Below, piece by piece: positions 22,804-38,780 of a stretch of DNA of 64,000 nt (its first letter is position 1; each line of letters begins with the position of its first letter). The position numbers and the translations under genes are program-made. The notes under the pieces were generated by a model, which did no database searches, was not told the DNA's origin, and saw only the letters and a program-made list of their open reading frames with translations. Source of the stretch: Artemisia argyi (Eukaryota; Streptophyta; Magnoliopsida; Asterales; Asteraceae); NCBI GenBank assembly GCA_030686995.1, contig CM060693.1, positions 109,083,243-109,147,242 on the forward strand. Reading direction: 5' to 3'.

Positions 22804-23105
22804 AGGTTGTGCGCGTATTCTAAACGTACTTGAAGATTGGTGATCTTTGGATATTCGCTCATTGTATATTTACCATCCTTGTTCATATTTTCATAAAAAA
22901 CAAAACGAATCGTGAATTTTACCATATTAGATTACTCAAGGATTACTTCGTGTGATCTACGAGGAAACGATTTGGTCTTTCAAAAACGATTACCAAAAAC
23001 ATTTTAAAAAAGTTTTCAACAAACATAAAAAAACTCAAAAATATTTTTCCTTACCCTCTATCCGTTTGATTCTACTTTCTTATACCCCTCTCATGTATAA
23101 TTCTT

Positions 23106-25449
23106 ATGGCGTCTCTCGGCTACACGTGTTTTCACTGTAAAAGCCCGATTGAGAATGGCTATCGTTGTTTCCGGTGTATTTGTGAGAAGTGTGAAAATAA
23201 TTGTAGTAACAGATTTTGTACTACATACAATTTGTTCATAAATTCAAATTCTCTCAATGATTCACCAAATTCTTCCAACTACTCTTCACAGCCCGAGATA
23301 CGTGCTATTAATGACAAACCATCAAGAATTGATCCTAACCTTTCACGATTTACGGTTAAAAGTTTGTCAAGCAAACGTACAGAGCTTAGAGCAGTGACTG
23401 AAAAGAACGACTTGCCTAATCTTCACGTTTACCAAGAACAAAAATCAGAGACCATAACGGAAGTGGTGGAAATTCCTAGCTCTTAGAGCACACCACTTGT
23501 CCCACCTCCAGATTTTATTCCTTGTGTCAGTTGTGGTGACCGCTTTTTGGTTTGCCATGTCGTTGGTGTACTTGTGAACAATGTGGTAATGATATTCGGG
23601 ACGGAAGTTGTTTGTTTTGTGGTTCGAGGAATTCGTTCGTTTATGAACTAAATCCCAATTCTTGCAAAATTTTTCTAACTACCCTCTTCAAACGTCTTCG
23701 TTCGCTCAATATAATTGCTTCTATTGTGGAGATCCTTTAAGAGATGACTCACTTTGTGGACGGTGTTTTTGCCAGGGATGTGGATTTAGTCATGGACTTT
23801 CTATGTGTTACGCTTCTATAGCTGAACCTACATTCACCTCCGATTATAATTCGAACTTTTCCAATTATCCTCAAAACAATTTCAATCACCCTCCTCAAAA
23901 CTCTTATGAGCAAGCACCGTATTTCAATGACACATCGTTCCAAAATACACCAATTTTTGAAAATTATGGGGGTCCTCATTACAATTATCAATGTCAACCG
24001 AGGAGTCAAAATTACTCTGAACCTAATCCTTGTTCTAGTGTTGATACTTCCGGTTTTGACGATTCCACACCCCCACAATTTCCACTCAGTCCAAATTCTC
24101 GTGAGAAAACTATGGCAGAATTACTTGCTGAAGAACGAGATTATGGAAAAAGCATGGAAGAATTACTAGCTGAGCAACGAGCAACTAAAATACGTGCCAA
24201 TCTTCACAATGCTGCTCTATTTGATGACGATGATGACAGTGATGATGATGAAGATAACGTTGTTACTCAAAAAGATTCATCGAGTTCATCAGTTGAAATC
24301 CCACCAATCCAAAAATCGCAGGGAGAAAAGAATACTAAGGAATTACTAGCAGAAGAACAAATGGAACTTGTACAATCCATGAATGCTAGTCCTTCTCAAC
24401 TTCCTGAGTCTATTGTTATCACACCCGAAGTTCCCACTCACTTTCTGATCATGGGGGAAGAGCATCTTAGCACTGTTCCTGAAAAGGAATCGGACGAATT
24501 CATAAAGTCTAGTGCTGAGAACCTTGTCCCAATCCCAAGAGAGTCACAGGGAATTCTTGATCATATGTGTGATATCCCTCCTCCTCTTGTCTTCTCGAAT
24601 AATGATGTTGAGATGTTCTCCAATTCTAATGATGACGATTCGTTATCTTGTGGAGACATCAGTTATATGGAAGAATTACCTTCTGAGCTAGTTAGCTTAG
24701 AAGAAGAGAATGATGAGATTGACACTAAAATCCAAGATGAAGCTCTTCGGACTACATTATTGAATGTCAGTCTCCTCATTTCTAAAATCGAGGCTTTCAA
24801 TGAAGAACCCATTTCACCTCATATCCCCATTAAGGATAGTGACATTCTTTCCGATGATTCTGTACCGGAATTCGAAGCCTTCAATTTTGATCCTGTGGGA
24901 GAGAAGATTAGTGGCAGTACCACTTCTCATTCTCATAATTCTCTCCCCAAATATGATTCATTCACCTTTGATGAGTTCCCCGGTGAACTCACTCATATCA
25001 TATCTCCACCGGAGTATGATAACTTCTACTTTGATCTAGACACAACCGGGATATGTCTTGATCACATGAGCTTAAATGATGAGATTCATGATGATGAATC
25101 CATGAATCCTCCTCCTGATGATGATGATGAGTTAGTCAAGATGTTTATCATGACTTTCTTTCTCTTTTTCACCTACCGGGTGACTTCTCCTGTTCTTCAC
25201 TCCTTCGGGAATGAAGACACTATCTTTGACCCCGGCATTTTCATTTACCATTATCTTGAGCCAGGGTCTATATATCTCATCAGTGTGGAACTTTCACGTG
25301 CTTCAAATGTTTATCCAAACATCTTGAATGAAAGTCTGATGGAGATTGTTTCTTCCTTGCTTCCCCAAGAACCAATGAATTCGGGGTCGAGTCAAGCTAG
25401 CGAATCGGTAAACAAAAACAGTAGCATGCATATGGGGTTTTCACCCTAA
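23106..25449 (+). pseudogene. Acidic Cys-rich retroelement protein (outer element)
   Basis: Homologue of the inner element's gene. The first open segment (23106-23486) starts MASLGYTCFHC and has CxxC pairs (CFHC, CFRC, CEKC). A TAG ends it. A second segment (23552-23740) carries CRWCTCEQC and CLFC, and the main segment (23662-25449, 595 codons) starts with CFYCGDP and CGRCFCQGC. So one nonsense codon and at least two frameshifts separate former parts of one protein. The GGPH knuckle survives once (near 23970) with its first Cys pair lost. Then come MAELLAEE/MEELLAEQ helices, a long acidic domain with poly-Asp (about 24220-24250), a hydrophobic stretch MFIMTFFLFFTY and EDTIFDPG. No polymerase domains. 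Function unknown. Confidence 0.68.
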
Positions 25450-25450
25450 G

Positions 25451-25460
25451 TGTGGGGGAG
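25451..25460 (+). other. Extra polypurine-tract-like site 1
   Basis: TGTGGGGGAG directly after the gene's stop codon, in AAGTGTGGGGGAG context. It resembles the tract next to the 3' LTR. The inner element has the equivalent (CCCCCACACTTAGGG near 14321 on the plus strand). Confidence 0.45.
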
Positions 25461-25638
25461 TTACCCATGCTGTTATGACCATGTATATAAGTTTCAAAAA
25501 AAAAATAAAAAAAAATGATGATGAATAAAGTGAAAAATGGTGTTTCCACATTTGGCTTGTAATGTTGCCTTTTTACGTTCAAAGAGTCGGCATAATAGCC
25601 GGGACTTTGATTATTGAGCACAATATTCAATTCTAAGT

Positions 25639-25650
25639 GTGGGGGGGGAA
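25639..25650 (+). other. Extra polypurine-tract-like site 2
   Basis: GTGGGGGGGGAA in AAGTGTGGGGG context, about 570 bp before the 3' LTR. The equivalent in the inner element lies near 14170 (CCCCCCACACTTAG on the plus strand). The sequence between sites 1 and 2 is also well conserved between the two elements although non-coding. Confidence 0.45.
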
Positions 25651-25788
25651 ATTCTAGCGAATTTGATCACATTTTACCTTCTAGTACCCCCCGTTTTTTG
25701 TCAAAATTTTAATTTTTTTTTCACTTTATTTCAAAAAATTTTGTGGTTATCAGTCCGCCATGTCTAACTGACAAAGGGATTGGCTAAT

Positions 25789-26138
25789 CCAGGAGCAAAC
25801 GGCTCTTGGTAAAGATAACTCAAATCCGTTCATGGCTGACAATTTGCTGAAAATTGTATGGTATTCAACTCACCATATCTTAAAAAGTAAAGAGTTGGCT
25901 AGCCCACAAGGTTATGGCTTGTGGTAAAGGAAGTGGAAAACATAATTGGTAATCAACTCACCAAGATGATGACTGTATTCCATCAAGAGTTGGCTAGTCC
26001 AGAAGAAAACGGCTTCTGGTAAAGACAAATCAAAACCGTTGAAAGCTGGTGGTTTGCTCAAAATCATATGGTTATCGGTGTACCATGGTTCTTACTTGAA
26101 TCAAAACATTTGGCTACTCCAGAAGTAATGGCTTTTGG
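25789..26138 (+). other. Array of four covarying hairpins upstream of the outer polypurine tract
   Basis: Hairpins at 25789-25809 (CCAGGAG/CTCTTGG), 25904-25924 (CCACAAG/CTTGTGG), 25999-26019 (CCAGAAG/CTTCTGG) and 26119-26138 (CCAGAAG/CTTTTGG). Each has a 7-bp stem and 6-7-nt loop, spaced 95-120 bp, preceded by TTGGCTA and followed by GGTAAAG. Stem bases differ between copies yet remain paired, using G-T wobbles in two. The array is shared with the inner element. Position between gene and polypurine tract fits an RNA-level cis signal; that is inference. Confidence 0.7.
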
Positions 26139-26201
26139 TAAAGAGACTTCAAATCCATTAAGTTTTCTCAAAAGATTGCTAGGGACTAGCAATAGTTTAT
26201 T

Positions 26202-26210
26202 GTGGGGGAT
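26202..26210 (+). other. Polypurine tract of outer element
   Basis: GTGGGGGAT directly before the 3' LTR start TGATGAG. It matches the inner element's tract in place and sequence. Confidence 0.75.
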
Positions 26211-29200
26211 TGATGAGTGTGTAAATACTCATCATTTTTATCGTATCTGAACTGCCAAAACATCCAAAAACACTAAGAAATGCATCAAAATACTGAAAAT
26301 ATCCCAAAGATTGTGTTTTATATGTTTCAGATGCAAAATGTTTTAAAACAAATGAAAAATGAACAAAGTTTGCATAATTGGCAGTTTCAGTCCCTCAACT
26401 TTCAAAAATTGTCAAAACTAGTCCCTAAACATTTGTTTTGAAAGAAAAGTCAACCCAAGGCTTTTAAAAGTCAAAAGTTATCAAATATGAGCCTTGGGTG
26501 AAAACTTTGGAAAAATTACACATTTTACCCCACAACTTTCCAAAATGGCAAATATAGTCCCTGGGTTTTCAAAATTGGAAAATTACATTTACAACCCTCG
26601 TACTATTCAACCTTGGCATGTTTAACCCTTGTGATAATTATAGGAAAGTTACAACTTCAGTCCCTCAAAATCCAAAAAGTTACAAAAATGGTTCTTGTGC
26701 TAACTAGTTACCAAACCAAACGGATCACCTTATTACTCCTACAAATCCAATCCACAACAAACACTCCACCCCTAGCCCAATCCTTGCTTGGCCCATCCTA
26801 CACCAGCCCACATCCACCCATTTCTAATAATAATACCAGGGTCAAAGTTGACCCTTTGACCACCTCCTCCAACATCACCCCGTGACTTCCCTGGCAAAAC
26901 CAACACCATCATCACCTGCAAAACCACTCTACCCCCTCATCATCATTCCTAAACACTGCCAAACCCAATCCAAATCACCCCAGTCCAAATTATATCACCC
27001 TAAACAAGTAATACATACTTGTAGCTATGATTTCTGTTTTTGGCGCCAAATCTCACGAATGGTCAAGATTGAGTTTCTCTCATCCTAGGGCCAATTTTAT
27101 TGCTGGGAAAAGTCCAAGGGAACCTCAGGAACCCTAAAATCTTGCTATAAAAGGGAAGAGAAGCCATGGAGCAGAGGGGGTAGTTTTTTAGCTTAAATTA
27201 TGTCGTTTTAATGTACTTTCCTTTCTCAGTTATTTAAATTAGCTTAAAAATTGTACTCTCAGTTATTTCAGTGTAATAGGAACTTAATTCAGTCAGCAAT
27301 TCCAAGCTTATTTACTTATCTCAGTTTATGCTATAAGATTGTTCAAAATCCCATTTTAGCTTTGAGTATGTTAAATATGGTTGTTAGTGATCTAAAAGCC
27401 CATATAAGCTCATTATAAAGTTTTTAATAGCTCACAGTAAGTTTAAAACTTCTTTTCATTTTGAAAACTAAAAAATCATCAAAAGAACTCAAAAAATAAA
27501 AAGAAAATAAAAAATCAGTATAAATGGATGATAAAGCTTGGAGCATGGTAGCTTTTGGATGGCCATGGTAATAGAGCCTCAGGGGAGGTAATAGGTTGTA
27601 TTCTTGGCTCCTAGTTCATTGGTTTTCAGTTGGATTCAAATTGTGAGCTTATTTCCCTATATTTACAATTCTACTGTTTAATGGTTTAATCCTGTTAATT
27701 TATGTTCTTGCATGCCTATTTAGCATTATTTAGTTATTTTATGGTGATAATTTAAGTGTTTGTTAATTGAATCCCGTGTTCTCACTTTTCTTCATTTTCA
27801 CTTTCAAAATAGGATTTAAGTGGTGTATGAGCAACTGATGTTATTAGTGGTGTTAATGTGATTAAATCAGTGTATTTAATCATATTAGGTTCTTGGAGTC
27901 ATTTTCATGGCATTAAACAATGTTATCCTTTGAAAATCTCATTTTAAGTAAATTAAGGGAGTGTTTGGATCTGCTATTTCATGAGTGTTCATGGTTGCTC
28001 TTGTTTATGTTCTTTATTGATTCATGCTTCAGTAGGTTACATTAGAACATACAAGTCACAAAAACAATAGGTCTTTTGAGAAAAAAGTCAAAATGCTCTT
28101 ATAGTGTTCATAACAGTCCAGTGTTACAGCTTGCTAACCCTTCATCACTCATTTTAGTTCCATAATTGTCAGTGTAAGCTTAATTTCATCATTTAGTTAC
28201 TTACAAACATGTTTTCAGTCCAATATAAGTAATTAAAGATCAATAAAGTCAACTTTTAGTGTTCATGTTAAAAGTCAAAACTTACCACTTTGGCAGAAAA
28301 CCAAAAATTGCAAGAATTCTTTTGATTTTTATGTCTTGATTCAGGCTTTGAATTTTTCACAAGTTATTGCCCCCACCTTAGCTTTAGGAACCCATGCTCA
28401 GTATATTTTTGTGAATTTTTGTGTGGCCTCCACACCCTCATAAACACAGCTGCAGGGGGTGTTACCTCCCCTGCTACAACAACACTGCCCTACTCACCCA
28501 ACTTCTGTGGGCCCCACAGGACACCACAGTGGGTCCCACAAGCTCAGCCTTGGTTCTTTAGATAGCTTTTCCAGCTGTCTTGCCTTATCCAGGGTCCTTT
28601 TTAGTTTAAGCCCCCTTGCCCCTCCTAAATTTACCCTGCTAGTTAGCCTTGTTGGACTATTTGGGTGTCAAGGATTGGATGTGCTTATTCCTAGATTTTG
28701 GCTCATCAATTGTGCTTATTTGTTTGTGATTGTTTATTTCATGATAGTCTCTGTCTGATTTACCTTTGTAACATCATTTCTAGCTTGCTGTGTAGCTTAT
28801 TCCAATCTTAAAAGTCCTAATAAGCTTGATTTGCCAAATCTGTTTAGCAATTGAGTTTCCAAAGTGCTTATTTTTAAGCTTCAGCCATTTTGTCTTCATT
28901 AAAGTTGTCTAATTTCAGTATTTGGATAGTTGTGTAAAAAAAAATTAGAAAAAACCAAAAATAAATAAATTGATAGCTTCTATTTAAGCCATTTGGATTA
29001 TTTTTCAGCTTATTTATAAGCATTTCCTAATTTTAAATTTTTCTTAGGCTTGTTATAACCTGTAGTAATTTCAGGATTTTTTTTTTAGATTTTTCTTTTA
29101 TCATTTAGTACTTTTTACAATTTAATTTAGTTTAAATTAATTAAATGATTAATTTTAATTAATAATAATTAATTAAATTAAAAAGTAGGAAGAATACATA

Positions 29201-29787
29201 TTCTGTTTTAAAATTAGTTTTATAATATTCTATATTTTTCTAAATTTAATTTTCATTTTTCTAGTTAATTTTCATAATTAATTGTAATTTAGTATAATTT
29301 AGTTAATTTAAAAGTAATTAATAATTAGTAATTAATTAATAGTAATTAATTAAATAGTGGTAGAAATAATTTTAATTTTCCAAAAAGTTTCTTATAACAT
29401 TAGGATTGTAAAAATATAATTTTCATATTCGTAGGACTTTATTTGCTCACGTTTCACTTTTTATTTTGCGCGTTCGCGTTTATTTTAAATTCAAACGCGC
29501 GTTTTTAGGTTTAACTTACGTTTTTAGGTTATCTGATCATCAGTAATTATTAATATAGTTTTTCTAAGTTATTTTCAATTATAATCTCGTAGTGTAATCA
29601 TAATAATCAAAATCGACCTTTCTGTTAAATCACCCGATCACTTTAAACGTTTTCAAATACAATTGCACACCTCGCTGGGACATAACTACTCGGGGATACA
29701 CTGTACTCCTTGGTTAGTTGGTCTGAGACGTTTGACTTGGTTGATCACCCATGTTGGTTAACTTAGTTGACCGTGCAGGACCAATCA
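26211..29787 (+). repeat. 3' LTR of outer element (3577 bp)
   Basis: Uninterrupted LTR from TGATGAGT to ...GGACCAATCA, followed by TGGGT. TATA box at 27146-27153. It carries the empty insertion site of the inner element (ATGGC at 27559-27563). It includes AT-rich blocks of AATTAATTAA words (29130-29360), and CG-rich U5-like sequence near 29460-29500. Open frames here repeat those of the 5' LTR and show no domains. Confidence 0.88.
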
Positions 29788-29792
29788 TGGGT

Positions 29793-30058
29793 CAACCCGA
29801 ATTGACCCGAGTTCTAGATAAGGTTGGGTTCGGGTATGTTTTTTTGCCTTGACCTGAACCCGAGTTGACCCGACTAAACTAACACTTTACAATGTAAAAA
29901 TACTCGGGTTGACCCAAACCCGAGTTGAGACGACCCGAGTTGACTCGAACCCGAATTGACCTGACTCGAGTTCTAAACAGGGTCGGATTCGGGTATCTTT
30001 TTGGAGGTTTGACCCGAGTTGACCCAAACCCGACCGGGTCAACCCGAATGACATCCCC
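29793..30058 (+). mobile_element. Right part of the split inverted-repeat element
   Basis: Rich in GACCCGAGTTGACCC-type words in both orientations and ending ATGACATCCCC, the inverted copy of the start at 8280. With the left 83 bp it would form an element of about 350 bp before the retroelement landed. Short open frames on both strands reflect the repeat. Confidence 0.5.
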
Positions 30059-30381
30059 ATATATCAATGTTAATTTAGGTCATTTTTTAACGATCGTTTG
30101 GACTTGGGTCGAAATTTGGACAGGATCCGTTAAAATATAAAAGCACAAGGACCAAACCCGCTAAAAAAAACCACAGGGACAAGATCTGTAAAAATCAGCA
30201 AATCACAAGGACCATTTAAGTAATTAAGTCTAAATCTAAAATATTTGAATGAAAAGGTTGGTTAAAAGAAAAGAAAAGAAAATCTAGTTTAAGAATTTAG
30301 GGTTTGAAAATAACACAACCGCGCCCCTCTTATTTGGAATTTTTGATTACCGCTTACAATTCACGCTCAATTAAATAAATA

Positions 30382-30389
30382 TATAAATA
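30382..30389 (+). promoter_or_regulatory. Probable TATA box of the HIT4-like gene
   Basis: TATAAATA lies 97 bp before the start codon at 30486, with an AG/AC-rich leader and CAATCTCTTCTTC pyrimidine patches downstream. The spacing fits a plant core promoter with a short 5' UTR. The split transposon stack ends only about 320 bp upstream. Confidence 0.5.
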
Positions 30390-30485
30390 CCCCCAAAAAA
30401 AAGAAAAGAAAAAAAAAAATCGATCCAATCTCTTCTTCATCTACCAGCCTTTGTTGGAATTAATTAATTTGAAACCCTAACAAGA

Positions 30486-36083
<5,598 letters not shown>

Positions 36084-37994
36084 AGTGAATGCTGAGATGG
36101 GTGCTTTACGTCCTCTATGCTTCTCAGGATTACCATTTGATGAAGGATTGTGATGCCACACTACACATCCAAACTCATACAAGCATGTTATCAGCTTTGG
36201 TGGTGGTTAAAGAGACTAGGAAAATAGCAAAATCGCTGTTTATGATTTCATTACTTGATATATTTGCAGTCGTAGGAATTTTGTTCATTAAATTCGAATT
36301 TGATTACCCACAAGATTCGCTTATTATTGTATTAGACTAAATAGAGCCGTAGAGGCGACTGTTTATCACAATCGCAATTTCAAAACCTTATCAACGAGAA
36401 ATGTGACTTATTTCTTATAATCTGCTTGCTTTTATGTCAAATTTTTGCCATCACCATGTTTATGATAACACAGAATCGCTGTTTTTTGCTTGTATTTGGT
36501 ACATTGTGCTTGTACACGGTTATTACCCAATGAACTTAGATCACAGATTCACAACATAATGATAATTGTTTGCTGGTATCCTTGAAACTTTGTTTCGATG
36601 GTTGCTCTTTCAGATCCATGGGTTTTATGACTTTATCTGTTGTGTTTCCACTGCTAGTCTCAAAAGTAGGGGTGTCAATTCCTGACACGACTTGAAACAT
36701 GACCCGAGACTGAAACGAAATAACTGGGTTAGGTTCGAGGTTAAACAAGTTCGGGTTGAAAATAGGTCAACGTGACTTACTTGTTTAATAAATAAGTTAA
36801 GTTTGTGTTAAGATTATTAACCCGATTACAACCCGTTTAAAAATATATTAAATATTAAAAATTAAAAATTATATGTTTAATTTCATTATAATATAGCATT
36901 TGAGACATTTTTAAAATAAAAGTCTTAAACTATCAAGACAACACATTTAATTATTATACAATTGTGTTATAACTTGCAACATACTCATCATGCAAATTTT
37001 TATAAGTTTAAGTATAATAGCATTAGTTACAACACTTTAAAGCACTCTATAAACATTTAAAAAAATATATAATACAATAAAAAAAAAAGAGTCCATAACC
37101 ATAACAATCTTTTGACTTTTCAACAACACTTAAAATAAAAAACACGTGTTATTATACATATTGTACAAACTAATAAAATACACAAATTTTTATACAATTT
37201 ATATGCAAACAAGTTGATGGTACATATGGTTTTAAAAACCGGACCGAACCAACGGGTTCAAACGGTAACCAAAACTGTCACCGGTTCGGCTAGCAAATAA
37301 AAGCCATCCGAAAATGAACTTGAGAGGACCGTTTGGAACTGGTAAAAACGAAGAACCGGGCCGACCATGATCATTTTCTTTTTATTTTTCTCAAATTAAT
37401 TAGCTCGTCATTGTTATTTTATTAGTGCATGAACTTTAATCACAAAATAGCCGCTGCAACACGCAAATACCCTACCTAAAAACAGGTCGAGAGATCTAGC
37501 AAAAGACAAAATATGTTGGTATTTAAGTGTAATCGCCCGTGACTAGTTTCCATAGACTTGTTTTATGTGTTTGAAAAGGATCATATATTTAGTTCACACT
37601 TCACATGCACCCAAAAGATCGAATATGTTTAATTTTAGGACCCCACAGGCCGAGATTCATCGCCTTTGTTCAAACAATCACAATATATGAATCTTCCTTA
37701 ACTTGTTTTTTTATTTGTAAAGGGATTAACCCTCTCTAATAAGAGTAGGGTGTACTTGTTTTCTATTTTTTTTTGACTTTTTGCTATTTTGTCGTTTAGT
37801 GGCTCAATTTTTTTTTTTTTTTAAATAAAAATGATTATGTATGTAAAAAGGATTATGTATGTATAATAATATTTTGTATATGTATAATGTTTTGTATAAT
37901 AGCACGTTAAATATTACCACATTAAATAACTACAACAACAACTGTTATTATTAAATTAAATGACAACGTTATACATATTATTTAAAAACAACAT
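36084..37994. other. Intergenic DNA with dispersed repeats, no gene
   Basis: Starts with the HIT4 3' UTR. At about 36668 AGGGGTGTCAATTCC begins a GACCCGAG-rich segment of the same type as the split element at 8280. Near 37225-37370 ACCGGACCGAACC / CGGTTCAAACGG words form another dispersed repeat. ATTAACCCTCTCTAA at 37724 recurs near 44120. The rest is AT-rich. Open frames here (36089-36340, 36536-36748) have no domain support. Confidence 0.5.
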
Positions 37995-38451
37995 TTACGA
38001 CATATGAAATTTATTCAATTCATTTAAAAGATCATGGAGCCTTGCACCCGACTGACAAGCGTGATCCTCAGGATTCCTTGTCATTTCTAACTCCATTTCC
38101 AGCGCCTTTATTCTTGCCTTCAACAACTTGTTCTCATTTTTTTGTAGGAACGCAGTTTGAGCAATGCGTTGAAGAAGAGGGTTGATTAAAGTGCTCTGCT
38201 TCAAATTCATCTTTCCACGCGAAGTATCGACACCCATAGTCTTTTGTACCTGGCTGTTACATGTTAAGAAAATAATAAGAAATGTATTTTTAACAAACAA
38301 ATTATTTACATAACTAAGCAAACGTATGATTATTTACCACTGAAAGAGGACATGCATAAAACAGTCGCCCACGACTATCATTTTGCCAGGATTTCTGTTC
38401 TACAATAAATTCTCTATTACATCGGCACCAGAAATGATTTCTTTGGCTCAT
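37995..38451 (-). pseudogene. GRF-type zinc-finger plus coiled-coil protein, frameshifted
   Basis: Exon 1 from the ATG at 38451 reads MSQRNHFWCRCNREFIVEQ, then SRGRLFYACPLSV before a GTAAAT donor near 38338. After an acceptor near 38252 one frame continues PGTKDYGCRYFAWKDEFEAE, completing the GRF finger (CxC, GRxFYAC, C..F.W). That frame stops soon. Another frame from about 38200 gives a leucine/lysine-rich helix (LLQRIAQTAFLQKNENKLLK, then IKALEMELEMT), typical of GRF proteins with a C-terminal coiled coil, ending at 37995. A single frameshift near 38200 would explain this. It lies 330 bp behind the MULE gene on the same strand. Function unknown; GRF fingers are nucleic-acid binding in other proteins. 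Confidence 0.62.
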
Positions 38452-38780
38452 CTGACCAAAGAATTTGCATAATGAATCAATAATGTTATTTACTAATTTA
38501 AATAAATATTTAATCATCTACTATATAATACAAACAGTTATTTACAACATAAAATCAATAATTATTTACATTGTTTTACAAGTACAAAAATTACAAAGAA
38601 TGCATTTTTACAAATATAGTAATCATTTACAATGGTTTTGTCGGTGTCTCTATTATTTACAAATACAAATAACTTTTACATTTGATTCACTATGTTTTGT
38701 CGGTATCTCTATTATTTACAACATAAATCAGTAATCATTTACAATGGTTTTGTTGGCGTCTCTATTGTTTACAACATAAA

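Larger units (their letters stand above)
8368..29787 (+). mobile_element. Outer long-LTR retroelement without pol, interrupted
   Basis: Complete element bounded by TGGGT duplications. 5' LTR 8368-9729 plus 20618-22784, primer site 22787-22803, one decayed acidic Cys-rich gene 23106-25449, a non-coding tail with four hairpins and three polypurine tracts, 3' LTR 26211-29787. No protease, reverse transcriptase, RNase H or integrase is visible, so it must be non-autonomous. The tRNA-Asp-type primer site and 5-bp duplication suggest an Athila/Tat-like Ty3-gypsy relation (inference). A related element was inserted into its 5' LTR. Confidence 0.88.

Noticed and set aside
36089..36340. Open frame after the HIT4 stop codon
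   Set aside because: It lies in the likely 3' UTR, with no recognisable domain.
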